From assembly GCF_019320115.1 (NCBI RefSeq), contig NC_089598.1, forward strand, positions 85,197,844 through 85,261,843: a DNA stretch of 64,000 bases, in the 5' to 3' direction. This stretch comes from Miscanthus floridulus. Lineage: Eukaryota > Streptophyta > Magnoliopsida > Poales > Poaceae. The translations under genes were made by a program, and so were the position numbers. Below the pieces are notes generated by a model. It saw only the letters and a list, made by a program, of their open reading frames with translations, did not search any database and was not told the DNA's origin. Below are positions 9,444 to 18,432 of this stretch, piece after piece (within the stretch, counting starts at the first letter, position 1; every line of letters begins with the position of its first letter).

Positions 9444-11719
9444 GCTTGTTGAGGGCCCTTCACCTTCTCAACAAGTGACTTAGCCACCCAAATTTTCTTA
9501 GGCCTACTCTTGTTGGGAGGACCTAAGAACATGACTTTCATCTTTCCACTCGAATCTTTTCTAAGCATGTAGTGAGCATTGAAAGCAAAGGGTCTAGCAT
9601 GCTTGGGCAAGGGTTGTGGTGGTGGAGTTTGACACTCATGAGCAAAGTGGCCTTCTTGTCCACATTCAAAGCATCTCTTTGGCTTTGGCTTTGGCTTTGA
9701 TTGTTGGTGTTGAGCTTGAGCCTTCTTCTTCTCTACACTTGCCATATATCCAATGCCACTTCTATCCATCTTCATGACGGTATTCATGAGTAGCTCACTT
9801 TGGAGATGCTTGCCTCTAGCAAACTTGCTCAATCCCACCTTGAGATGCTCTTTCTCCATCTTGAGCTTCTTGTTCTCTTCCTTGAGAAGATCATTGTTCT
9901 TCTCCTCCTTGAGTTTCTTGATTTCTTCTTTTAACTTCTCATTGTTACTCTTGAGCTTGACATACTCATCATAGTCATTGCACTCAACCACTTGCTTGCC
10001 CTTGCTACTAGATTCATGCTCAATGCTTTCATCAATTAAGTCATCACATGAGGTAGCTATATCAATCTTAACAACATGGTTAGTAGCATCATGTGGCTCA
10101 TTTGGTAAGAATTCTTGTGCAATAATAAGGGTATCATAATTGATCTTTAGAGTTGCATATTCATCTTTTAGCTTATTGTGACTAGTGATAAGCTCATTGT
10201 GCACCCACTCAAGTTTATCATTTTTATCTTTAAGCTCTTTCTTAGAAGATTTTAGCTCCTTGAGTTTGGATGATATAGAATCATTTGTTTCTTTGAGCTC
10301 ATCATTAGCCTTTTCTAATGTATCACACTTAGCTAAGAGTGAATCATTTTTAGCATCAAGTTTTTCATTTGTAGCTCTACTCTTTCTAATGATCTTAGTA
10401 TATTTTCTTAGTATTTTGACAAGATCATCATAAGTAGGTGAGTCATCATCATCGCTATCACTATCATCATCACTAGCATGTTCATCATCACTACTATCAT
10501 CACTCTTAGTTACCTTGCGTTCGCCTTTGGCCATAAGGCATAGGTGTGTAGATGATGATGGCGATGGTGGTGGTGAAGATGCAAGATCAATAGCAATGGC
10601 GGCCACCTTTTCATCGTCACTATCATCATAGGATGATCCACTTGATGAATCTATGTCCGTGAGCCAATCACCGACAATATAGGCCTTGCCACTCTTCTTC
10701 TTCTTGTAGAACTCCCTCTTTTTGCCATCTCTCTTCTTGTATGGCTTGTTCTTCTTCTTTTCATCTTCATCACTTGAATCATCTTTCTTGCCCTTGTTCT
10801 TGAACTTGTCTTTCTTAGGCTTTGTGCATTGATGAGCTAGATGACCAAGTTCGCCACAATTGTAGCAATCCATCTCGGAGATTGGCTTTCTTCTTGAGCT
10901 AGTGAAGAACTTCTTCTTCTTGCCGTCGAACTTGATGCCACTCTTGTTTAGCCTTTTTAGCATCTTGGTGGTCTTCTTTACCATGAGGGCAAGGCTTTCT
11001 TCATCATCTTCATCACTTGAGCTCTCATACTCAAGTCTTGTTTTGCCCTTGTCTTGGCTAGCTTTGAATGCTAAGTCCTTCTCTTTCTTCTTTGTAGAGG
11101 ATGAGCCATCTTGTGGTGTGATGTGCATGTACATCTCATGAGCATTGATCTTTCCCAAGATTTGTGTTGGTGTAGCGGCGGAAAGATCACCTTGATGTAG
11201 CACGGTCACAATGTGCCCATATTTGTCAATGGGGAGGACACTCAAGATTTTTCTCACAACGTCGGATGGTGACATTTGAGTGAGTCCAAGCCCATTGACT
11301 TCCTCTACAAGAACATTTAATCGAGAATACATCTCATTAGCACTTTCTTTGGGAAACATCTCAAAAGAATTTAGCTTTTTAATCACAAGATGATAGCGTT
11401 CCTCACGCTCACTCTTGGTTCCCTCATGGAGCGCACAAACGTCCGACCATAGTGCATGGGCGTCTTTGTGGTTCCTTACACGATTGAACACATCTTTGCA
11501 AAGGCCTCTAAAGATGGTGTTGCGAGCCTTTGCATTCCATTTTTCATAATTCACTTCATCGCCTTGAAGTTGTGCGGCATTCCTAGGTGCTGGGAACCCT
11601 TGAGAGGCGGCTCTAAGAATTCCAACATCTAGAGCTTCTAAGTAAGCCTCCATACGAATTTTCCAATATGGAAAATCATCTCCCTCAAAGATAGGAGGAG
11701 GTCCATCCCCGTGAGACAT
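9425..11719 (-). CDS. gag: Gag polyprotein of Sirevirus element 1
   Basis: An open frame of 764 codons from an ATG 54 bases after the 5' LTR in sense direction. N-terminal part (about 1-215) is a Copia-type gag domain starting MSHGDGPPPIFEGDDFPYWK, with conserved LWSDVCALHEGT and YSRLNVLVEEVNGLG. It is followed by Asp/Ser/Lys-rich stretches, a CCHC zinc knuckle CYNCGELGHLAHQC (about 285-298), a long coiled coil (about 440-660, heptad Leu with Lys/Glu) and a second knuckle CFECGQEGHFAHEC (about 683-696). It forms the particle shell and packages RNA. The long gag with two knuckles and a coiled coil is typical of Sireviruses and longer than most Copia gags. No defect seen. Confidence 0.95.
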   Translation of the reverse strand: MSHGDGPPPIFEGDDFPYWKIRMEAYLEALDVGILRAASQGFPAPRNAAQLQGDEVNYEKWNAKARNTIFRGLCKDVFNRVRNHKDAHALWSDVCALHEGTKSEREERYHLVIKKLNSFEMFPKESANEMYSRLNVLVEEVNGLGLTQMSPSDVVRKILSVLPIDKYGHIVTVLHQGDLSAATPTQILGKINAHEMYMHITPQDGSSSTKKKEKDLAFKASQDKGKTRLEYESSSDEDDEESLALMVKKTTKMLKRLNKSGIKFDGKKKKFFTSSRRKPISEMDCYNCGELGHLAHQCTKPKKDKFKNKGKKDDSSDEDEKKKNKPYKKRDGKKREFYKKKKSGKAYIVGDWLTDIDSSSGSSYDDSDDEKVAAIAIDLASSPPPSPSSSTHLCLMAKGERKVTKSDDSSDDEHASDDDSDSDDDDSPTYDDLVKILRKYTKIIRKSRATNEKLDAKNDSLLAKCDTLEKANDELKETNDSISSKLKELKSSKKELKDKNDKLEWVHNELITSHNKLKDEYATLKINYDTLIIAQEFLPNEPHDATNHVVKIDIATSCDDLIDESIEHESSSKGKQVVECNDYDEYVKLKSNNEKLKEEIKKLKEEKNNDLLKEENKKLKMEKEHLKVGLSKFARGKHLQSELLMNTVMKMDRSGIGYMASVEKKKAQAQHQQSKPKPKPKRCFECGQEGHFAHECQTPPPQPLPKHARPFAFNAHYMLRKDSSGKMKVMFLGPPNKSRPKKIWVAKSLVEKVKGPQQAWIPKA

Positions 11720-11759
11720 CTTGCTCTAAGCGATTAAGCTTAAAAACGTGAGCACGAGT

Positions 11760-11770
11760 CTCTGATACCA
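11760..11770 (-). promoter_or_regulatory. Primer binding site, initiator tRNA-Met type, element 1
   Basis: Sense strand TGGTATCAGAG, two bases after the 5' LTR end, matches the 3' end of plant initiator tRNA-Met. The following bases depart from the usual GCC. Confidence 0.85.
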
Positions 11771-12091
11771 ATTGAAAGGATCAAGATGCCCAAGAGGGGG
11801 GGGGGTGAATTGGGCTAATTCTAAATTTTCTTGCAATAATCAAATCCTACGGATAGCCCAATTAACCCCTTGTGCCTAAAAAGTGTTTATATCAAACTAA
11901 TGCACAACAACCTCGCAACCAATGTTCCAAACTTACTCTAGCAAGCAATTCTATGGATGTAAGACAAGTATTGAAATGCTCAAAGTAAATACTCAAAGTA
12001 AGTGCTCAACGTAAATAGAGAGAGAAAGGAACGCGGCGATGTTTTGCCGAGGTATCGGAGAGTCGCCACTCCCCACTAGTCCTCGTTGGAG

Positions 12092-12138
12092 CACCCGCGC
12101 AAGGGTGTAGCTCCCCCTTGATCCGCGCAAGGATCAAG
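12092..12138 (-). other. Paired stem-loops with palindromic loops in the RNA leader (5' LTR)
   Basis: Identical to 512-558: an 8-bp stem (12117-12138) and a 5-bp stem (12092-12107), both with loop TTGCGC. They lie downstream of the likely transcription start and upstream of the primer site, where retroviral RNAs carry dimerisation loops. Element 2 keeps both stems (52870-52891 and 52901-52916) with altered but still palindromic loop cores. The function is an inference. Confidence 0.5.
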
Positions 12139-12496
12139 TGCTCTCTACGGGTTGATTCTTCGACACTCCGTCGCGGCGAATCACCCAAAACCGCTCACAA
12201 CTTGAGTTGGGTCACCCACAAGCTCCGCCGGGTGAACACCAAACTCCCAATCACCACCAAGCCGTCTAGGTGATGGCGATCACCAAGAGTAACAAGCACG
12301 AACTCTCACTTGACCACGCGAAGCCTAATGAGAAGATGGATGCACACTTTTGCTACTCTTGATTTGCTAGTGAGGCTACTCTCTTGGATTCTCAAATCAC
12401 AAACACCTCACTAGGACCTTGCTCTTCTTGGCACTCACAAACGTGTTTCTCAGCTGTTGGAATGAGCAAAAGATACTCCACTCATGAGTGGACCTT

Positions 12497-12507
12497 CTAT
12501 TTATAAG
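12497..12507 (-). promoter_or_regulatory. TATA-like box of the Sirevirus element 1 promoter
   Basis: CTTATAAATAG on the sense (minus) strand of the 5' LTR. Transcription would start a few tens of bases further on, near 12470, placing the paired stem-loops at 12092-12138 in the leader of the genomic RNA. Confidence 0.6.
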
Positions 12508-12542
12508 CCAGCCTGAAAAACGAACCGTTATGAGCTTCTGCG

Positions 12543-12920
12543 GGACGACCGGACGCTCCGATCGTGATGACCGGACGCTCCGGTCAGTTCAACCCGCGAA
12601 CCAGTATTAAAGAGTCGACCGGACGCTGGCAGGGTCCGGTCAGCACTGACCGGACGCGTCCGGTCGCATAAAACCCTTACTGGAACCTTACTGGACTCGA
12701 CCGGATGCTGAACCCTCAGGGTCCGGTCAGCACTGACCGGACGCGTCCGGTCACTCTTTCCCAAGTCTGGACCCTTACTGGAATCGACCGGACGCTGGCC
12801 CTCAGCGTCCGGTCACATGACCTTCCAGCGTCCGGTCACACCAGACTTGTTCACTTCAGTCAAATGAACTGACCGGACCCTGCGGCCAGCGTCCGGTTGC
12901 ACCGGAGCCAGCGTCCGGTC
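12543..12920. repeat. Array of GACCGGACGC palindromes, 5' LTR copy
   Basis: Same array as 963-1340. Perfect 18-bp palindromes are at 12648-12665 and 12735-12752. Three of the seven LTR-LTR differences fall here, each changing a CCGG or CGC context site. Confidence 0.9.
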
Positions 12921-13361
12921 AGTGTTTGACCCTCCATTCACTTCCAACTTTCGAACATATGTGAATGAAGTTTGCTCCAAAGGATCTTAGGCATTCATAG
13001 GAGCTACCTAGAGCTAGTTTTAACAAGTGTGCACCACACCTAACTCACTAGACTCAACTAGGTCAAGCTACCCGTTCATACCCCCCTTCATAGTACGGCC
13101 AAAGGAAAAAAACAAAGTCCTAAACTACTCTAAGTGTCTCTCCAACTCCAATTGACACTTAGAACTAGTTATCCTTAACCTTGTCGTCCATCCTTTGAAA
13201 ACCGAAACGATTTCCATCGTAGGGGCATGATAACCTCGATTTCCCAATCGATCTCCATTACCATGACCTAACTTAATTGCCTCTGCAAAACACACGTTAG
13301 TCATAGTAACTTTGTATTGACATTAATCACCGAAATCCAACTAGGGGCCTAGATGCTTTCA

Positions 13362-13366
13362 TGGCT
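13362..13366. repeat. Target site duplication TGGCT, right copy
   Basis: Exact match to 191-195, immediately after the LTR end at 13361. Confidence 0.93.
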
Positions 13367-13378
13367 GAAGATGATGCG

Positions 13379-13462
13379 GGCGTGGTCGGAGCCAGATGTA
13401 CCATGGTCGGAGCCAGATCCACCGTGGTCGGAGCCGTACCCACCGTGGTCGGAGTCGTAGCC
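13379..13462. repeat. 21-bp tandem repeat, four copies
   Basis: Four imperfect units with core TGGTCGGAGCC, in frame with the Gypsy gag start, each adding seven residues. Confidence 0.8.
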
Positions 13463-13642
13463 GATGCAGGTGAAGCAGTGGTCGACGCAGATTGAATCAG
13501 CGCCTCCTCCGTGGTCATGGCGATGAAGTCGTCGGAGCCGGTGGTCCAGGTGATCTGGCCGATGGTGAACGTGAGGCCGTTCGGCATAGCCATGGAGCCA
13601 GAGATGATGACCATCTTGTTCGCTTGGAGAGCAGTACGCACA

Positions 13643-13660
13643 CCCCTACCTGGCGCGCCA
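13643..13660 (-). promoter_or_regulatory. Primer binding site of the host Gypsy element
   Basis: Sense strand TGGCGCGCCAGGTAGGGG lies just after the LTR end. The same sequence follows the LTR of the short element at 18011-20376, so both use the same tRNA primer. Confidence 0.8.
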
Positions 13661-13661
13661 C

Positions 13662-14131
13662 TGTCGACAAAATATGGTCGGCAGTCTACCTAGGGATATG
13701 CCCAAGGTAGTAGATTATCGGCAGACAGATGCGCAAGCCACAAACAAGATGGTGACACAAGATAGACACGAGGTTTTATCCAGGTTCGGCCGCCAAGAAG
13801 GCGTAATACCTACGTCCTGCGTCTGATTGTATTGCTGTATGTCAATGAAAGATGTCTTTTAGAGGGGTCCCCTGCCCGCCTTATATAGTCCGGGGGTAGG
13901 GTTACAGATCTGAAAACTAATCCTAGCCAGTTACAATTGCCATAGGTGGCCGGATAAGGATTCCTATTCTAACTGACCAGGACCCTGCTTGATCTCCAAA
14001 TCTACTTTGACTCCTTGCGCGGGACTCCGAACAGGATGGCCGGGCCGCGTGTCGTCTTCTAGTGGACCGGACCCCCTGATCCGGGCCGGCCCAAGCCTAG
14101 CCGTAAGGGTATAGGGGTTAATACCCCCACA
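13662..14131 (-). repeat. LTR (5') of the host Gypsy element
   Basis: 470 bp. In sense orientation it runs TGTGGGGGTATT ... TGTCGACA, with a TATATAAGG box at 13879-13892 and the primer site directly after it. The right flank CCTCC (14132-14136) should be its target duplication. The partner LTR lies outside the window. It is inserted in a Mutator-like transposase remnant. Confidence 0.85.
13879..13892 (-). promoter_or_regulatory. TATA box of the host Gypsy LTR
   Basis: Sense strand GGACTATATAAGG. Confidence 0.6.
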
Positions 14132-15660
14132 CCTCCTAGCTCTAACCAACTTGCTCCTTGAAGGGGTTAATTTCCATTCCATATGCACTATTCTTGCAAA
14201 GATAACTAAATTCATTTTATCATCAGACCTAAAGCTATCTAGGTACTTCTTAGGCAACCAAGTTGAAGTACACATCTTCAAGACCTACTTTTTCTAGCAA
14301 TTGTGACCTCCAACTAAGGATGAAAACGGTCAGAAACGGTCGAAAAACTCCTAAATTATTTTCTACTTTTACATTTGAAATACGAAAACGAAAGCAAAAA
14401 CGGTAAAACCGGACACGAAAACGAAAGTGAACTTACGAATTATCGAGAATTTCGAAAACAAACCAATTCGAGCGGATTTATGTCGAACACGGTCGATATA
14501 CGAAAACTCAATACGGAATACCGACCCATAGACCAAGTGCATGACTAAGTGCATACATGATCAAGTTCAAGTGCATATAATAATTAACAAGTGCATATTA
14601 TAGAAACATGAACTCGAACTGAGTCAGAATAATTTTATTAATCTTTTTAGAATAGATGTAGTATTTTATTTTAAAGATTTATTCAGATTTTTCTTTTGAG
14701 TAACAAAGATTTATTCGGCTGATGCAAAAACTATCAAATGATTGACTTTGCAGGTGGGGGTTAAATCGATGAGCTTGATGGGCTATGGCCCAGGTGGGCT
14801 TTCGTGTAGATGCTGTTGGTTTTCTAACATTTAGCACAATCTCGTGAGGTGAAGAGAGATGAGGCTGGGCGCCGTCTATAAGAGAGGGCAGTTGGCCACC
14901 AGTAGAAAGAACGCAGCTGCGTGGTGAACAACCTGTAATTGGGCTGTATGACCTGTGCAGTTGGCCAAATTCGGTTTAAACCGAATTTTCAATTCGGAAT
15001 ATTTCAAATTAAAAGTAGAAAAGTAGAAAACGGTCGAAAAATATCTAAACCGTTTTCTACTTTTACATTTGAAATACGAAACATCTGAAATACGAAAGCG
15101 AAAACGGTAAAATTGGACAAGAAAATACGGATTCGATCGGATTAAATATAGAAAACGATGCGGTTCGGTTCGGAATATTTTCGTTCCGTTTTCATCCTTA
15201 CCTCCAACATAAGTCTTTAGTTCTTCACCATAAAAGCCTTCACTCGATATGTTGTCAAAGGAGGCATACTAGTTCCATGGGCATCCTTGAGCACAATGTG
15301 CCCTCACCCTCATCTTGTCATTTCTAGGAAGCTTGATGTCAACTCTATTCTTCAAACTATATCCAGTTAAGGGAGCACTTAGTGTCTTCACTAAATGAAA
15401 GACCATGCCCACCTTGAATGAAGGGTTGGGCATGTCCTTTGCCCTAAAAGTTTTGAACTGCAACTGAACTTCACCCTCTCGCCCCTCTTCTGGAACTTCT
15501 AGACCTTCATTAGTAGAAGAATCATCTCCATGTTGAGTTATAGCTGCATATGCACCTCCCTTGAGTTTGCTACCTTGTGACTTCTTGACCTTTGCAATCC
15601 TCTTGCCTCTTGCAAACTCCCTCATCAATCACATCATCATCCACATTATCCCAAAAAGGC
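14132..15660 (-). pseudogene. Mutator-like (MULE) transposase N-terminal remnant, split by a MITE
   Basis: Read on the minus strand, 15628-15230 codes for NPSFKVGMVFHLVKTL and KNRVDIKLPRNDKMR and RAHCAQGCPWN, the typical plant MuDR transposase DNA-binding N-terminus. The next part resumes at 14306-14132 ([15 protein letters not shown] and [13 protein letters not shown]), after the hAT MITE at 14315-15200. The frame has stops where the family has Gln or Trp (for example TAG after GHNC), so it is dead. It is cut at 14132 by the Gypsy LTR, and no catalytic domain remains in the window. The family is recognised from motif order; the upstream limit near 15660 is approximate. Confidence 0.8.
14315..15200. 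mobile_element. hAT-type non-autonomous transposon (MITE), 886 bp
   Basis: Terminal inverted repeats TAAGGATGAAAACGG and CCGTTTTCATCCTTA are flanked by the exact 8-bp duplication CCTCCAAC (14307-14314 and 15201-15208), the size made by hAT transposases. The arms hold further long inverted matches rich in GAAAACGG. No transposase is coded. It interrupts the MULE transposase remnant. Confidence 0.92.
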
Positions 15661-17877
15661 CATAATCTCCAACCACAATCTTTTTTTATTGTCCAAGAAG
15701 TCTTCATCCTTAGTGTCTTCCTCACAAAAGTTGCCTACAGATTCCCCAATAGGCCCAGCTTGCTCTTGAGCCTCCTTCGTCTACATCAGATCCTTTAGAA
15801 GTCAGGGAGGTTCTCACCTAGCTGCCTTTCAAAGTGATGAACCTTGACATGGTTGATTATCTTGTGGAAGTCTGAAACAATGTTGCCAACAACACCATCC
15901 CAACTGACTCTGTGAACTGCGTCCTTGTGATCAGAAAGGCTCCATGATGGCTAGGGGGTGAATAGCCTATAAAAAATTCCTTCAAACGCACAACCACAAC
16001 TATGCACAATATTTAGTAAAAGAGGCGATCAGTAATAATCACTATGCGCCTAGCCTAGCAATACAAGCAAGCCCTTCCTACACAATTCTAGTAGAAGAAG
16101 AATAACAAGCTACAAGCTAGAGCACTCAAGATATTCAAATTATGCTAAGCAACTAGTTGATCTAGATAACATAAGAAATACACAAACACAAGATGGATAA
16201 TGAAATAGCAAATGTAGAACCAACAAGGCAAGAGGCACAAGAATTTTTCCACCCAAGGTTCGGTTGCTTGTTGGTATTTCGTATGCTCAAGTGAATAATT
16301 CCACAAGCACTCAAAATACCATTGTAGCATTTCACCCTGGAGTATTCCAAGATATAGTATTTGTTTTATCCATAGAGAAAGTTGCGGCTAAGAGTATTCA
16401 TAAATGAGATATCCTAGTTATACCACAATTAAGATATCAAATTATAGCGGGGAAGGATAAATCATAGGTAGTTTTGACACTAAAGATAAAGATAACTGAA
16501 ACAAAGGATACAAGTAAGGTATAGATAGGTGGGAGAACAATGAGTAAGTATAAGGTTTCCTAAGATCTACCGCTACTTTATGGTTCTAACTAGCAAGACA
16601 AGTTATAGGAAGCAAGACATGGCTCACACTCAAATGCACACGAGGACGGCTAGATGAAGCTTAGAAGTAAAAAGGGATGAGATGGTTACTAAACCTCCTA
16701 GTAAGTAATAACTTGAGTTCTTTTGTCCCTAAGACACCACCAAAGCTTGGTTTTGTGCCTAGCACACTCGTTTGCTCGATTTAGGCTTCTGGACATCGTA
16801 AAATACATGAATTTGTGCAGTACACACTCTCTCCACTAAAAAAATATTTTACTGGCTGGGAAGGTAGAGAGGGTCCAATGAAAAGGAAAAAAAATATCCA
16901 CATCATCATCCAGAACTAGAATCTGATGGGTACTCCGGTGGCACTAGAAGTGGAGCCACCGATGTGGACGACGAGCTCAGCGTTGATCACTCCGGCTAGA
17001 TCTAGTGTGTCGAGCGCAAGGCCATTGAGAAGGGTAACCACCATGGCAGTGAGGAAGTGAAACGCGCCCACAAGGTGGTAGTGTAGGCGTGGCTCATGTT
17101 CATGCTGCTCGGTAAGAAGCTCGAACGGCTCAAATCAAAGGTTTAGTCCACGGCTCAAATCAAGTTGATGGCACGCACCAAGGCCGCTGCAACGAGGGAC
17201 GCGAAGGACATCCTCTCATTTGTGTTCGGCGGCATGGGTGTAGTTGGCTGACAACACAGTCGTGGCAGATACCAATCACTGGCATGGTCGACGACCACAG
17301 TCACCGAGCACTCCTTGAGCTTGTGGCGACAACGAGTACGCCCATGATGAAGTCTTATAGTTGTTCGCACAAACCTCTTGGAGGTGTGACAGGCAGTGCG
17401 AGTCAGCATGGCAGGACAATATGTGTGCGAGTCTTGGTTATAAGGATGATCAGGAGCCTTGAGTCCTCTTGTTTGAGCCAGGGGTATTTTGTTCTTTTAA
17501 CTGATGGTCTCTCTCCTCCAACTGACAAAGCTTATTTTATTTGGCATGGTATGTTACCCACAAAAGCCAACACTTTTCAATGTCCATGGGCCTAAGTCAA
17601 CCAATGGAACGTGCTATGGACAACCATCATTTCTTAATGTCTTAGAGACAAATTTCTCTAATAACTTCCCTGAAATAGTGGAATACAGAGGTTAGATAAG
17701 GCTATCACCTTCTGCTGGCTACCATAAACAATCTATGGGGCAATAAGCAACCACAGGTAAGGTACAACCTAGACATCATGTGCACACTATATCCTCCTAT
17801 TTCTAGTTTTGTACACTCAGATCAACCAGAAGCACCAGACATGACGAGCTATGATCAGGAGCAAGAGTGTGCTATTA
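15661..17877. other. Degenerate repeat without a supported gene
   Basis: 15661-15940 continues upstream of the MULE remnant. From 15951 the sequence GCTAGGGGGTGAATAGCCT is the reverse complement of the kind of end seen in the Copia LTR at 25200-25250, so a reverse-oriented Copia LTR remnant probably starts here. 16900-17720 has a more GC-rich stretch with short broken frames that I cannot assign. The last five bases, TATTA (17873-17877), are the putative duplication of the next element. Confidence 0.5.
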
Positions 17878-18010
17878 TGAAAGCCCTAGTTTGGTTTTGA
17901 ATAATTGATGAAACCTAAGTGTACTAATCTTTGTTACGAGTGAAATGCAAAGATAGGTTAGTACACACCAAGTGATGAAGCTAGATGATGGTCATGGTGT
18001 TTGAGGTGAC

Positions 18011-18412
18011 TGTTGATGTGGGACCCACGGGATACACCGCAAGGAAGAGAGGAGATCTAGTTTGATTAGGATTCCTCCCATGTAATCCTAGTAGTAATAC
18101 TACCCTGTAATCCTACTAGGACTCTACATTGTAAACCGACTAGGACTCTGGCCTCCTGACTATATAAAGAAGGGCAGAGCTCCTTAGATGGGAGGTCGGA
18201 GAAAGACTTTTACAACACAACACTTTACAATCAATCCAACGCAAAGGCTAACGCCGACTGGACGTAGGGCTGTTACTCGATCACGGTCGAGGGCCCGAAC
18301 CAGGATAAATCGACCGTCTCTTGCATTTACCGTCGAGTTCTGTATACGCTGAAGCCCGAACATACTGCCCCGGAGACCCCCGTGGCAGGCTATCGGTGGT
18401 GAAACATCGACA
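18011..18412 (+). repeat. 5' LTR of the short LTR element
   Basis: TGTTGATGTGGG ... ACATCGACA, with a TATATAAAGA box at 18161-18170. Confidence 0.9.
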
Positions 18413-18414
18413 GC

Positions 18415-18432
18415 TGGCGCGCCAGGTAGGGG
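18415..18432 (+). promoter_or_regulatory. Primer binding site of the short LTR element
   Basis: TGGCGCGCCAGGTAGGGG, two bases after the 5' LTR; identical to the site of the Gypsy at 13643-13660. Confidence 0.85.

Larger units (their letters stand above)
196..13361 (-). mobile_element. Complete Copia LTR retrotransposon, Sirevirus type (element 1)
   Basis: A 13,166-bp element bounded by TG...CA LTRs and flanked by identical TGGCT duplications (191-195 and 13362-13366). In sense orientation (minus strand) the order is 5' LTR, primer site, gag, pol (protease, integrase, reverse transcriptase, RNase H), a 1.4-kb gap with palindromes, an envelope-like frame, multiple polypurine tracts and 3' LTR. 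Copia domain order plus a third frame and multiple polypurine tracts is the hallmark set of plant Sireviruses. Gag and pol are open over about 5.5 kb; the third frame has three stops. The two LTRs differ at seven bases in about 1,586 (0.44%) plus a 3-base G-run difference. At the commonly used grass rate of 1.3e-8 per site per year this gives about 0.2 million years. It is the youngest datable insertion in the window. Confidence 0.95.
11773..13361 (-). repeat. 5' LTR of Sirevirus element 1
   Basis: 1589 bp, nearly identical to 196-1781. The differences seen are seven transitions and a longer G run (10 versus 7) near the sense 3' end. It carries the element's promoter region, with a TATA-like box at 12497-12507, and is followed in sense direction by the primer binding site. 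Confidence 0.95.
13362..13641 (-). pseudogene. Gag N-terminus of the Gypsy element hosting the Sirevirus
   Basis: A frame opening at an ATG at 13641, just inside the Gypsy LTR and primer site, and running leftward to the Sirevirus target. It includes a 21-bp tandem repeat (13379-13462) coding for repeated APTTV-like units. The frame is cut at 13362 by the insertion and would continue in phase at 190. I recognise the position and composition of a Gypsy gag start but no defined domain, since the core gag lies beyond the window. Confidence 0.6.

Noticed and set aside
9407..9480. A 54-base intron joining gag and pol
   Set aside because: The donor-like AAG/GTGAAG and acceptor-like TGTAG/GTG would keep the frame, but the length is below usual plant introns and the donor is altered in element 2 (AAA/GTCAAG). 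Kept only as a question about the junction.
13492..13710. Overlapping plus-strand frames at the Gypsy gag start
   Set aside because: Antisense shadows of the minus-strand gag frame and LTR.
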